64,000 nucleotides of DNA from Leguminivora glycinivorella. Lineage: Eukaryota > Arthropoda > Insecta > Lepidoptera > Tortricidae. Location of the stretch: the NCBI RefSeq assembly GCF_023078275.1, contig NC_062975.1:26043085-26107084 (forward strand), read 5' to 3'. This document shows, piece after piece, positions 41,548 through 52,510 of this stretch; position 1 is the stretch's first letter, and the number at the start of each line of letters is the position of its first letter. The translations under genes and the position numbers were made by a program. Under the pieces are notes generated by a model. That model was not told where the DNA came from. It saw only the letters and a program-made list of their open reading frames with translations, and searched no databases.

Positions 41548-41690
41548 CGGCGGGCGGGTGGTCTGGTGGTAAGGACGTTAGCCGCGTAAGCTGAAGACCC
41601 GGGTTCGATTTCCGGCTCGGTCACCAGTGTGGGCCTTGTCGTTTTTTCTTTCGTGTATGATGTCTATATCAGCTTATAAATATATATGTA
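41548..41690 (+). mobile_element. tRNA-derived SINE (GGTGGTCTGGTGG type)
   Basis: A box TGGTCTGGTGGTAAG, B box GGGTTCGATTTCC, then CGGTCACCAGTGTGGGCCTT and CTTTCGTGTATGATGTCTAT, ending CAGCTTATA(TA)n. It is the simple form of the foldback at 2671-2915. Confidence 0.75.
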
Positions 41691-42469
41691 AACCAACTTC
41701 ACTGTAACTACATGAAACATGTCATAACCTAAGGTACGGTTGTCTTTTCTTGTTCTCAAAATCGAACCTTCCATTATCCCTTTATTTAATAATAATAATG
41801 GTCTGTCAACGTATCTTTTCATAAAAACCTTTCCCGAAACTTAAAGGTAACACAAGTGTCTACAATATCGCACATCTGCATGAAAAATCCCCCACAAGCC
41901 AGAACGCCTGCTCCCGACGGCCACTTGTCACAAGTCGTGATAAATCGACGCTGGCGACATCTTCCGGACGTTATTGTCCCTTATGTACACGCCATCCAAA
42001 AATATCCAAGCGGGCCAACTGCTCACAAATATGGAAATACATCTTTATTACTAAAGCTTTAGAGCGTGTTCATTTATTTATGAGCACTATACCCGCTTAG
42101 ATATATGTGATGGTGACTGTACGTCTATTTACTTTTTTTACAGGGTAATTTGGACTGTGAAGATGGGGAATAAGGGTGAGATTTGAGTGGAAATGCTAAT
42201 GAGTCTGTGGAGGTAATTGTTAGAAGTTGCCTTTTGGTGTTTTATAGCGTCTTCCGTATTTCTTATGCCATCAAAATAGATACAAGTATGTAACCCTCGA
42301 CTTTGTATTAAACTGAGGAGTAAAAATAGACGGAAATACCTACAAACTGTTTTGGCTTATGAGTTAACTATGTTTGTTTACCTTAATGTATTATTATGTG
42401 CTGTATGTTTCCCAAAAAAAAAAGGTACTGTTTCTTCATATAGAAATTATGACTAATCATGAAATACTT
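41691..42469. other. No gene; possible conserved non-coding DNA
   Basis: 41860-42120 is GC-richer with no TE signature; CGTGTTCATTTATTTATGAG at 42067 resembles 36010. Purpose unknown. Confidence 0.35.
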
Positions 42470-42550
42470 AGCTTAAACCTAAAATAGGCCCTAGAGGTAT
42501 TTGATTGTGTAGGTACCAAGGATGCCGGCGACTTTTGGTCATTGTATCGT
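42470..42550 (-). mobile_element. LINE 3'-end remnant, diverged
   Basis: CTAAAATAGGCCCTAGAGG and ACCAAGGATGCCGGCGACTT match the LINE end at 17.59-17.64 kb with several differences; older than the copy at the window start. Confidence 0.6.
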
Positions 42551-43448
42551 AATGTCTTATTTTCTGATATGTTTGACTGAGTAAATCAAATAACACTAAG
42601 ACTTTAAAATTAAATTTTTATTACAATAATGAAAGAACACAGAACTACCTTCTACAATAAAATACAATAAACACGGAAACTACGTAAACAAATAAACATG
42701 AATTATTAGGCGTCCGAACACCGCAGCGCTGCCATCCATCAATCTGCTACGTTTTGCCGCACAATTATCTTGCTAGTTCCGCCGCTCCCCGCTAGATGGA
42801 GCGCTCCTCATTCATTATGCATACTGATGACCCACCGTAATGAACCGGCTTTATTCCCCAACATTTTCTTATGAGAATTTGGCAAGAACCAAGAAGATTA
42901 GGAGAAAGAATGGCTTGATAAAAGCAGTGTTTCGGTTTTATACGAAAGCAGGCAATTTGTGTGTTTATTTTGTGTTAAAAGCAAATAAAACGTAGCGTTC
43001 GAGTTCGAGTCCCTTTGCGCTGGAAAATTCGTCCAAAGAAAATGTATCAAACGGACGGTGGGCGAGGGTAGGTATAAATAAAAAAACACTATTTACACGT
43101 CAAAAGACGAGGGTGAAGCGATCGCTTTTCAATATTTTTGTTTCGGCGTATTTATTAAAGTGGAAGGGGAGGTAGTGGGCCCTCGGGGGGATGGAAGCGG
43201 ACAGTTTTAGAAATTACAGAAGCCATCTCTTTATGTAAGTATCAGAATTTTATTTCGCACCAAAGATTGTAATATAATACAAAATAAGTTGATATTTGAC
43301 TGAAGATAATGTTTAAAAGAAAATAAATATGTTACATTTATTTTAAATTGTTTTAATCTTTATATATATATATATATATACTTTAAAGTATACGTAAAGA
43401 AGATGGAGAAATATTAAAAATATTTAGATTTTTATTACTGAATCACTG
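42551..43448. other. No gene; GC-richer patch and TA run
   Basis: 42712-42850 is CpG-bearing (GTTCCGCCGCTCCCCGCTAG, then GATGGAGCGCTCC) without a frame. (TA)n at 43360-43380. The minus frame 42898-43089 is unsupported. Confidence 0.4.
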
Positions 43449-43745
43449 TGTTAGAGTAATTATTTATTAATGCCTTATTTTGATTTATCTTACTGTCATT
43501 TATGATGAAAGTATTAAAGAATATCAATTGACTAATAGTAGTCACTGGGTTTCCGCCATGTTGGAATGTTATAAAAATGGCGGACAAGCAGTGACGGTGG
43601 CAGTTCGAGTACAGACGAGTAGTAGTGAAGAAGTCTTGAATTATTTATTGTAAATTGGTTGTTAATATGTTTGTTATAAGTGAATAAAGTAAATGTGATG
43701 GTACAAGTAATAGTTTTCATCATCAACCTGGTAATATCCCCAACA
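43449..43745 (+). repeat. 5' long terminal repeat
   Basis: TATA box TATAAAA at 43570-43576; GGCAGTTCG initiator with A at 43602; AATAAA at 43683-43688, giving a U3-R-U5 layout with R about 100 bp. The minus-strand frame of 64 codons inside both LTRs is incidental. Confidence 0.85.
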
Positions 43746-45217
43746 GTTCAGAAGTTGGACGAAACAAAAATCGATAAGATTTTTGCCACGCCGCACAAGT
43801 GTAAGGTTTTTTTTTTAGTCAAAATAATGTAACGGATTTATTTAACGAAACGTGCATTTAAATTGCTTTGGTAAGTGAGACATGTATTATATTTATTTCT
43901 TAAAATTAAACTTCATGTTCTGAAACTGGTTTGATAATCTACCCTCATGGCAGTATAAATTGATGAGCTCTCATTATTGTTTTATTTAAAAGATGACTTA
44001 CTTTTGTACCTAAAAATCTTTTTACAAAAGGTGTGTAACATTACATTGCCCATTAGTTATTGAAACACATAAATCTGATAACTATATGACTATTATATTC
44101 TGGATACACAATAAGCGCCGTCATATGATACGTCATTCAGTTTGTGACAGTAAAATTTCATAAATTAATTGGCATAAGGAAATCGTGGAATTATGAGTAA
44201 AGTAAATTTGTATCTTATCAATAGAAATAAAGTTCTGATTAAACGACTGCTTTATTTAACGATGCCTCGAGTTGTTAAACACAAGCCATTTTATGTTGTT
44301 TCCGAAAAGTGGTGTAATTTATTCCAACGAGGCAATTGTCCTGCTGTTGTATTCTGTTATTATAATATAATTATACATATTCGAGCTTATCAAGTTATAC
44401 AGATCAGATAAACAATTAAACATTCATACTGAATGAAATACGCTGTGTAAAATATGTTCTCATAAAGTACTTCAATAATTTAATCCCTCGTGTCCGGTAA
44501 CACAAGATTGGTAAAAATTATGTATACTTATGAAAAGTTGATCTCAATTCAAACTGAGAATTATAATGCAGTTCTTAATTTTGATATTTAATGCTTTAAG
44601 TACGATTTTGAACAAAAACGATTCCTGTTCATTTGCAAATACATATTTAATAGTGAATTTAACATATTATATTAACCGTTAAAATTGAAGTTGTGCAATT
44701 GTGGGTAGTTTAATTCTGTTAAGTACTGAATTTAAATAAACAACTTTGATAATAAGGTTGCCAACCCCTGGTATGAATAATGGAGAGTAAGTTGTATCTC
44801 TAATCATCTTCAGATATTTTATGATAACTCGTTATAAAAATGTTTAGCGTTTTAAAGTTTTAAAACTCAACGAATTGAAATGTGTTGTTTTTCAACGTTT
44901 TATTTCACGAATTGGACTGATTGATCTCATTTTGATTGTTGACGGTATGCTACCACATTTATGAATACTATTTTATAATGGCCAGTGATGGCAGAATTAT
45001 TTAATCAAAGTAACGTATAAAATAAAATTCTTCGCATTTTACCATGGTGATCATGGGTGATAATTCGATGGGAAATCGAAAAATTACATCTATGGTGTGA
45101 ATAAATATCATTAAGACATGTTTCAGACTATTAGTAATATCTGTTTGCTTCTTAAGAATAACGATTCAATCTTGATATGCTTATATATTTGGTGCATGTG
45201 ACATGACATGGGTGATG

Positions 45218-45774
45218 GTCACATGTAGTCATATGTAGTCATATGTAGAGTCATATGTAGTCATATGTAGAGTCATATGTAGAGTCAGTCATATGTAGAG
45301 TCATATGTAGAGTCAGTCATATGTAGAGTCAGTCATATGTAGAGTCAGTCATATGTAGAGTCAGTCATATGTAGAGTCAGTCATATGTAGAGTCAGTCAT
45401 ATGTAGAGTCAGTCATATGTAGAGTCAGTCATATATAGAGTCAGTCATATGTAGAGTCAGTCATATGTAGAGTCAGTCATATGTAGAGTCAGTCATGTGT
45501 AGTCAGTCATGTGTAGAGTCAGTCATGTGTAGAGTCAGTCATATGTATAGTCAGTCATATGTAGAGTCAGTCATATGTAGAGTCAGTCATATGTAGAGTC
45601 AGTCATATGTAGAGTCAGTCATATGTAGAGTCAGTCATATGTAGAGTCAGTCATATGTAGAGTCAGTCATATGTAGAGTCAGTCATATGTAGAGTCAGTC
45701 ATATGTAGAGTCAGTCATATGTAGAGTCAGTCATATGTAGAGTCAGTCATATGTAGGTCATAGAGTCATATGTA
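45218..45774 (+). repeat. 16-bp minisatellite (CATATGTAGAGTCAGT)n
   Basis: About 34 units. The left end has shorter units (CATATGTAGT, CATATGTAGAGT) and variant units CATGTGTAGAGTCAGT near 45495-45535, so it looks like growth from a 10-12 bp precursor. Each unit contains the palindrome CATATG. Confidence 0.95.
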
Positions 45775-45869
45775 CGCGTAAACTCGAGTATTTTGGCCCC
45801 AGTATAAAATAATGACTTGAGCCAGGGTATTGCACAATGAATCGTATCTTGTGGAATAAATGGTTGACG

Positions 45870-46006
45870 CACGCGGATGGACGTGCGGGATTTAGAGCGC
45901 GTGGATGAACGTGCGAGATTTAAAGCGCGTGGATGAACGTGCGAGATTCAAAGCGCGTGGATATACGTGCATAACATTTAAGCACGTTGATGAACGTGAA
46001 AGACTT
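45870..46006 (+). repeat. 28-bp tandem repeat x 5
   Basis: Units like GCGCGTGGATGAACGTGCGA plus GATTTAAA at 45897 and 45925; the flanking units are more diverged. CpG-rich compared with the interior. Confidence 0.85.
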
Positions 46007-47140
46007 TCATTTCAACCTTTATAAATACATGAAACATTAATATAAAAGTACAACATAAATGACTGTGCCTTAATATCAGAATGTATATTATTTGCGACTT
46101 TTGATTGGATAAAGCAGTACAGCAATAATTACATATTTATCTTTTGGCTACGTGTAATACGTGTATCCAGTTCTTTACATGTTTTATAGTCTTAGGTGAT
46201 CAAGAATAAAGTAACAAAAAAAAAGAGACTTTATTGATAACATATAAAACTTATTACCTAGCAGGTTTAGCTCGTAAAATATTAAAAGTGAAGTACTTAA
46301 ACTTTGTATCGGTTATGAAGAGACCTATTAGATTTAAAATAAAATCGTTACTAACGACTAGTTTCCCTTTCATAGATAAAAGAAATAAATTGAAAATGTG
46401 CAATTTGAAATCTAGAGAGCAAACATTAATAATCTTTTGTCTTTAAATTCGCGATAGCTCTTCATGAAAAGAAAATATATACTTGCTTTATGTGTGAATA
46501 GATCTTTTGATAATTAAATGAATTGCTTACCACTTGCGGCTTGTAATTAGCGCGAATAAAGATACGTCGGATATCGTATTTGGTTTTTCATACGACACGG
46601 TATATATAAAAAAAAAAAAAAGAGATTATGTATATAATGTCTGACGGGTGTCGCTATTGTTGACCTGTAACCTAAATAGTATATGTACAAAGAGTTTTTC
46701 TATTTCGGCATACTATTGCATCAATCTTAGCTAGTACCTAAAATAATAATAATAATAACAGGATAAAAAATAATAATAATAAGGACCTACACCGTAGTCG
46801 TGTACTTGCGATTAGTCTTAAATGGTTGCGTAATATAATATGTTTACGTTACAAATGGTAAATATTAACTAGGCGCGATATTTTATTGACAGGTCATTTG
46901 AGTATTTAAAGATTCTGTAAATGTGTATGATATATACATCTGAAAAATCTTGAATATAATTACTCAGTATATATAAACAGTAGATATATTAATAGGCGAT
47001 GACAATAATTTAATTAATCATAACGACTATCGATACATTATGACTTATTGAATTGATTACCGAACCATAATCGTTTTACCATAATTTCGAAGACAGTCGA
47101 AATTATGTTCCTAAAGAAAGTGTTGCAAGTTTCAGATCAA

Positions 47141-47284
47141 GGACCGAGGAGCGTCCAGGTGAAAGGGCCAGGGTCTGGTATTCGTTTACCACCCAGGAGT
47201 GCCCAGGTGAGAGGGTCGGGGTGTAGATTCACTTCCGACCCAGGAGTGCCCAGGTGAGAGGGTCAGGGTAAAGATACCTCTGTT
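47141..47284 (+). repeat. 48-bp tandem repeat x 3
   Basis: Three units carrying AGGAGTGCCCAGGTGAGAGG-like cores at 47141, 47189 and 47237. Confidence 0.85.
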
Positions 47285-47490
47285 TCGATCGTCCACCGTG
47301 GGTCCTCATACGCTGGCATGGTATGCGAGCTTGCGTCTGGCGGCGCAATGTCCGGCGTCCGTGATGAGCAGCATCGGCAGCACTATCCAGGCTGACAGAG
47401 CTTGGGTGGCCCATGATGCTGTTGCAGCGGACGGGTACATCATGTTGCCGAAGCCCGTGGCGGCACGGGAATTTCATTCAATCGTGTGAT
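47285..47490 (+). CDS. GC-rich open segment in the LTR element, unknown
   Basis: An open frame from about 47280 to TGA 47487-47489 reads GPHTLAWYASLRLAAQC, then SIGSTIQADRAWVAHDAV and ends REFHSIV. GC content and amino-acid mix (A, S, V, few K/N) are unlike the AT-rich interior around it and look coding. I recognise no family. The opposite strand is also open (47229-47477), so direction is uncertain. It could be a relic of the element's own gene or a captured host fragment. Confidence 0.25.
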
Positions 47491-47984
47491 GAGGTGGTGA
47501 TGTCATAAAACCGTGTAAATATGTTCTTTTTGCTTGTTTCGCGAGTGAAGTGTGAAGTGAAGTGTTGCATTGTTTACTTAAATATGTTTATAACTTGTGA
47601 AATTAATTTAATTATCATAATTTAATTAGATGTAATGAATTCAATTGGATGTAATGAATTTAATTAGATGTAATTAATTTAATTAATTTAATTGTATCGA
47701 AGTTAATGTTATTCATATATTTATTTTTCACGGGCCTATATTTCTTGATAAGATTTATGGAAATATTTAAAAATCCATTTTATAACATATCGTAATTATG
47801 TGGTAAAGGTATCGGTATGAAGTGAAGTGATGTTTTGTATTTCTATTGTTTAAGAATTATTTCAAATGCATATTATACTACACTTTTATAATCTTTTTCT
47901 TGTAGAAACTGATATTGTCTTTCTTTTGAATTACTTCACATTAAGTTTTGGCGAAGGGTCTCGCCTCGAACAGGATGGCCGAGC

Positions 47985-48281
47985 TGTTAGAGTAATTATT
48001 TATTAATGCCTTATTTTGATTTATCTTACTGTCATTTATGATGAAAGTATTAAAGAATATCAATTGACTAATAGTAGTCACTGGGTTTCCGCCATGTTGG
48101 AATGTTATAAAAATGGCGGACAAGCAGTGACGGTGGCAGTTCGAGTACAGACGAGTAGTAGTGAAGAAGTCTTGAATTATTTATTGTAAATTGGTTGTTA
48201 ATATGTTTGTTATAAGTGAATAAAGTAAATGTGATGGTACAAGTAATAGTTTTCATCATCAACCTGGTAATATCCCCAACA
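47985..48281 (+). repeat. 3' long terminal repeat
   Basis: Identical to the 5' LTR as far as I can read, offset 4,536 bp. Preceded by GAACAGGATGGCCGAGC, a weak polypurine tract. The identity implies very recent insertion or gene conversion. Confidence 0.85.
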
Positions 48282-48643
48282 GTTGCTAATGCTACCCGTT
48301 ATGTTTTACTGTTATGTTCCTTTATGGCCTTTATTTTATAACGATATTGATTGTAATGCTTTTGGGATGTGTGAAGTGTTTTTTTGAGAATTTATTTTTA
48401 TGGTATACTAAATACCATAAAAATAAATAGGTACAAAATAATATAATAATGTGACTATGAAAGCAAGTTTATGTGAGGCTTGCAAATTAAAAAATATAAA
48501 TACAATAGCAGGCATTTTTTTAAATCTTATTTTCTTATAAATTGGCTTACTCTTGGCCACAGACTAGCCAAAGGCAAAGACGTGACCTACGGATGTAGTG
48601 AGCTCTCCCAGATGATTCCTGTTCAGTTACACATACTTAATAA
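48282..48643. other. No gene; small inverted repeat
   Basis: TTTATTTTTATGGTATAC and GTATACTAAATACCATAAAA-type pairing around 48395-48425; otherwise AT-rich. Confidence 0.4.
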
Positions 48644-48788
48644 CTTTTAAATCAGGACTTAATCAAGTATTATTTCATTTAAAACTGACCTCCAACGTTC
48701 CAGGGACGGCGTTGTCCACTTGTCACCGTGGTCTCGCAGAAGACCACAGAGATGGAGTCTTCTCTCGCGATTAAGTCCCGATTTAAAT
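48644..48788. mobile_element. Probable MITE, TTTAAATC ends
   Basis: TTTAAATCAGGACTTAATC (48645-48663) and GATTAAGTCCCGATTTAAA (48769-48787) are 19-bp inverted ends with one mismatch. The interior holds GACGGCGTTGTCCACTTGTC, which I recall from LINE-like repeats, so it may be composite. Confidence 0.5.
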
Positions 48789-49092
48789 GATGCTAGTATC
48801 CATGACTGATATTATTTTTTTGATTCGTACATGCAAAATTATAAAGCAACAAAATGTAGGTATATTTGTGTAACTGTTAATGTCAATTTCTACAAGTGAG
48901 TGTAAACCAAGTTAAAGTAACAGAGTAACATCAATTAGTAACAGGCGGCGTTACTATCGCAGTTGCGAAGTATCTGCAACTAATTACTCCGCGATTAACA
49001 TACGCGCGATCGCCACCCTATTGTGCGCTGGCGCAAGTTGTAAAACATGGCGGCTATTCTGTTTTGTTCACTGGCTCTGAAGAAACAAATAC

Positions 49093-49215
49093 GACCGGTT
49101 TGGCATAGTGAGTACCCTGCTGCGAAGTTCTTGGGTTATTTTAAATCCCGATTATTTAAGTCATTTATATGTGATGAACATAAAAAACATATTTTATTTA
49201 CATTTTGTTCATTAA
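49093..49215 (+). mobile_element. Decayed GACCGGT SINE
   Basis: ACGACCGGTTTGGCATAGTG, then a B box decayed to GGGTTATTTTAAATCCCG, then TCATTTATATGTGATGAACA. The oldest-looking member in the window. Confidence 0.6.
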
Positions 49216-50264
49216 ATTTCACAGCATAAGTAATAGCCTGCGTGGCAGCCGAAACAGCCTTCTGGCCGTCTTAGCTGATCGCTGGGATAGTCAGCTCCTC
49301 ATACACTGGACTAGAATGCACTCGGTGGTGGCCACCTACACATATAACTGAGTGTGTAAGTGGCTATCACCAAGGCACTCAGCTTTTTATTCAGTATCTA
49401 CATAATTATGTTAATTTTTAAGATGAACTTAATTAGAATAAGTTTTTTAAAGTGTATTCCTCACTGTATGGACTTTGGTCTGAAGTAAAGATATTTTATT
49501 TATTTTTATTTTAATAGTAAATTAAAGTGATTTTGAATTTCATAGATACGTAGAAAAAGGTCGTTCATCTATCTTGTTAAAAAACCTTAAGCATTCATCA
49601 CATCACATGACATCTTGCAATGCCTTGTCCAAGGTCCTTCCCCCATTGCATATTTTTGTAATAGTTAAGACCCCGGCTTCCCGCCTTTTTGTTATCCTTC
49701 TATCGCATTCTGAAGCTTTTCGTTTGCTTTATCTTAGACTCCATTGATGATGAGCACCTTTTTAGTACTCATATTTCATGTATTCTATTGGTGCCAAATA
49801 CACCTGCTTGTGCCTATTTGACAACGGATAATTTTTCTTTTAATATAATATTTTAACCAAATAAATGAAAAGGTTTAGGTCGTGACACAACAAAAGGTTA
49901 AGAAATTGGTAGATGATTGAACAAGCGAGGTTGTTCTGTCGACGACCTCTTAAATATAAAGAGAAAACATAACATAATTATGTTTAGTGAATGTTACAAT
50001 CGCTGGCAGTCTATAACTTACACCGCATATTCCGCGATGCCACAGTCTCCACAATAAGTCGGTTAATCCCAATTCTTATCTGCGCTAATGTCCGCATTTG
50101 CATGGCGTTACTCACAAAAAGCCCGGTTTAAATACTTGGAAAGTGTTGCCACCTCAAGAAGGGTTGTACCATACCAAGACAGAGATCGTATATTTTTAAC
50201 CCCCGCCCCGCCGTTCCCGAATCATAATGTTCAAAATTCATTCAGAAGGAAGAAAACTGATATA
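49216..50264. other. No gene; imperfect hairpin
   Basis: 49317-49383 folds imperfectly (ACTCGGTGGTGGCCACC against GGCTATCACCAAGGCACT). The remainder is AT-rich with no supported frame. Confidence 0.4.
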
Positions 50265-50394
50265 CTCTGTCAAACAAGTCTGTCAGTAAATAAGAACAAA
50301 GAAAACTATATGCGTCCTTTTCTTTAGGGTGCTAGAGAAAAGGATACCTATAGTTTTCTTTGTTCTTATTTACTGACAGACTTGTTTGACAGAG
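50265..50394. mobile_element. Near-palindromic MITE, copy 2
   Basis: CTCTGTCAAACAAGTCTGTC to GACAGACTTGTTTGACAGAG; 130 bp, almost perfectly self-complementary. Mate of 33717-33844. Confidence 0.88.
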
Positions 50395-50550
50395 TTTAGG
50401 TACTTGTAGCACAGGTTTTACCTATTTTAAGTATCAGCCCGGACAAGATTCAAAAAACTGTAACCCCTAATACTTTATGAAGCGTGCTGTGTACCTAATG
50501 TTTAAGTGTGTAAAACTCTTTGTACAGTAAAATAAAATAAAATATTATTA

Positions 50551-50725
50551 ATAACGACGGGTTATTAAAAGTTTGACGTGTGTGTGTGTGTCTATGGCAT
50601 CGTAGCTTTAGAACGGATGAACCGATTTAGAATTATTTTTTTGTTTGAAAGCTGAATTAGTCGGGAGTGTTCTTAGCCATGTTTCATGAAAACCGATCCA
50701 CTATGTCGGAGGTTTTTCAAAATTT
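50551..50725 (+). repeat. Dispersed repeat with GT core, copy 3
   Basis: ACGACGGGTTATTAAAAGTT, GTGTGTGTGTCTATGGCATC, GAACGGATGAACCGATTTAG, TTTCATGAAAACCGATCCAC. The 5' ACCCCCGACG part is missing. Confidence 0.7.
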
Positions 50726-51410
50726 AAATTTTGTACTTTGGATGACGAAGCTGGATATTACTTACTAGGAAATAAATCAGAATTTTAAACAACCGATAGT
50801 ACAAATATTTTCTGTTGCCATGTGTGCATTCTATCATTACGCAAATATTAGACTTGTTTATAGGTTGTACGAGTAGACGGCATAAAATCAAGTACGGGTC
50901 TAATATTTTGTGAATTTTAATCTATAATGATGATGAAAACGTGAATTAAACCTACTTATATTATTTATTAAAATAAATAAGATATATGAACCACTATTTA
51001 CTAAGTACGTACTTACATAGATAATATTACCATTAAAATGTAACTTCAAAGCATCTAATAAAATATTCTAACTTCCAAAGATTCCTTAAGCGGCAACACC
51101 GAAGGTAAATTAAGAAGATTTGCAAAAAACCTTCGTAACACGAAATCAAAGGCGACGTTAATTGAGAGTCTTTGGTATGCTAATGCCAGCGCCCTCTCTC
51201 GGCAAGTAGACGGACTAAGTCGAGTTTGTTTATTACATTTGGGGGTTCGATTTTGAATTAATTGTTAAATAATTTTAGTAAGTATATACGGATTTAAGAA
51301 TTAAGAAAACCCTTTAGGTAAGATCCATAGTTACGCTATGATATGTCTAATGTACAGTAAAATGGCTCGGCATTTTCAATCAATGACGACAATGACTGTA
51401 GGTCGTGTAG
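50726..51410. other. No gene seen
   Basis: AT-rich; GCCAGCGCCCTCTCTCGGCA at 51185 is an isolated GC patch. Confidence 0.45.
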
Positions 51411-51494
51411 GTACTGTCAGCTGGGAAATTGCATGGAGAATTAATTAATAAATTAATTCATAAATTTGCTATGCAATTTTACAGCTCACTGTAC
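51411..51494. mobile_element. Short MITE, GTACTGTCAGCTG type
   Basis: GTACTGTCAGCTGGGAAATT and TGCAATTTTACAGCTCACTGTAC-type ends, with ATTAATTAATAAATTAATTC between. Related to 37459-37542. Confidence 0.65.
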
Positions 51495-51563
51495 CTGAAT
51501 ACTTACAGATGTCTACATATTTTTATAAAAGACGGCGGCGAGCCGATTCGAATTGAAAGACGC

Positions 51564-51695
51564 GGGGGGTTACCATGACGTACTAAAGACGTTCAGTTTA
51601 GGTTGAGAGAAAGGGACACAGCTATAGCAGTTACATAGCTCCGTCCCTCTCTCTCAACCTAACTTGAACGGCTTTAGCACGTCATGGTAACCCCC
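51564..51695. mobile_element. Foldback MITE, copy 2
   Basis: GGGGGGTTACCATGACGTAC to ACGTCATGGTAACCCCC; opposite orientation to 12836-12966. Confidence 0.85.
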
Positions 51696-52310
51696 ACGGT
51701 CATAGTTGACAGTAGCCTTTTGGCTAAAACGTCACCACATGAGGCTGTCCTAAAAAAAGTGCTTGTAAAAATGTGCTTTCCAATTTCCAATGCATTTGCA
51801 AAATCTCAAACGATATCATGGGACTACCTATTTCAATAATTAAATTACGTTCCATGTTAATTTGAAAGCTTTTTAATTAATGTTTTAACACAACCAAAAA
51901 AAGCATTATTCTATATCACTTTTTTCACATTTTTAAACCTCATCCCAAACTCCACGGAGTTTAAATTGACAGGCTGACGTCCATTTTTAATTTGGAATAT
52001 ATAATAGGGCATTTTTAAAAGTTGCTTGTCTGTCTGTCCGATTTCCGGGGCTTGTTTAATTCCCCATTTATTAATTTTCTTGACGTTAAATATGCGGAAA
52101 AGTTCTCGGGAAATAGATACGTTCATTTGAATAAAGGAATGTTTATAAATAATCTTTTAATTAAGTTTTTGGCTTTGATTAAACTTTGTTTTATGTGGAG
52201 AACGCGGGTGTCGGGATTAAAGTAAGCTGAATATTGTTGAAATGTGCAAAGTGCACAGTTTTAGTTAGTCTGACTAATATGTAGGTAACTAGGTACTTGT
52301 AAACCGTAAA
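51696..52310. other. No gene seen
   Basis: AT-rich; overlapping opposite frames 51911-52126 and 52022-52225 are unsupported. Confidence 0.45.
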
Positions 52311-52510
52311 GTACAGGGAAAATCTCGACTGGGGGGCAATTGTAACTGATCCTTTTTTTCCATTATTACACTATTAAATTGAGTTCCACATGTATCCACT
52401 GAACATGCGTGCCTATATATGGTACCAGTGGACACTTTAATTAATAATGCAAACATTGTAAAACATGGATCAGTTACATTTGTCCCCCAGTCGAAATTAT
52501 CCCGCTGTAC
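52311..52510. mobile_element. 200-bp MITE, TA flanked
   Basis: CAGGGAAAATCTCGACTGGG and its inverted mate CCCAGTCGAAATTATCCCGCTG, bordered by GTAC. The arms extend about 40 bp (AACTGATCC/GGATCAGTT). Confidence 0.8.

Larger units (their letters stand above)
43449..48281. mobile_element. Non-autonomous LTR retrotransposon (large-derivative type)
   Basis: Two direct repeats of 297 bp, identical as far as I can read, bound 4.24 kb of internal DNA. Each begins TGTTAG and ends CCAACA, so TG...CA is satisfied, and each has TATAAAA, an initiator-like CAGT about 31 bp on, and AATAAA. The interior has no gag, protease, RT or integrase frame in either strand; the largest frames are 60-80 codons. It contains three tandem arrays instead. 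No convincing primer-binding site follows the left LTR and no target duplication flanks the pair (ATCAC versus GTTGC). A long internal region without coding capacity is the definition of a LARD. Strand of transcription is plus if the TATA box is used. Confidence 0.75.

Noticed and set aside
43532..43726. 64-residue protein encoded identically in both LTRs (minus strand)
   Set aside because: Its repetition follows from the identity of the LTRs; no start context or domain.
45218..45774. CRISPR-like array
   Set aside because: The 16-bp units are directly adjacent with no unique spacers, in a eukaryotic genome; it is a minisatellite.
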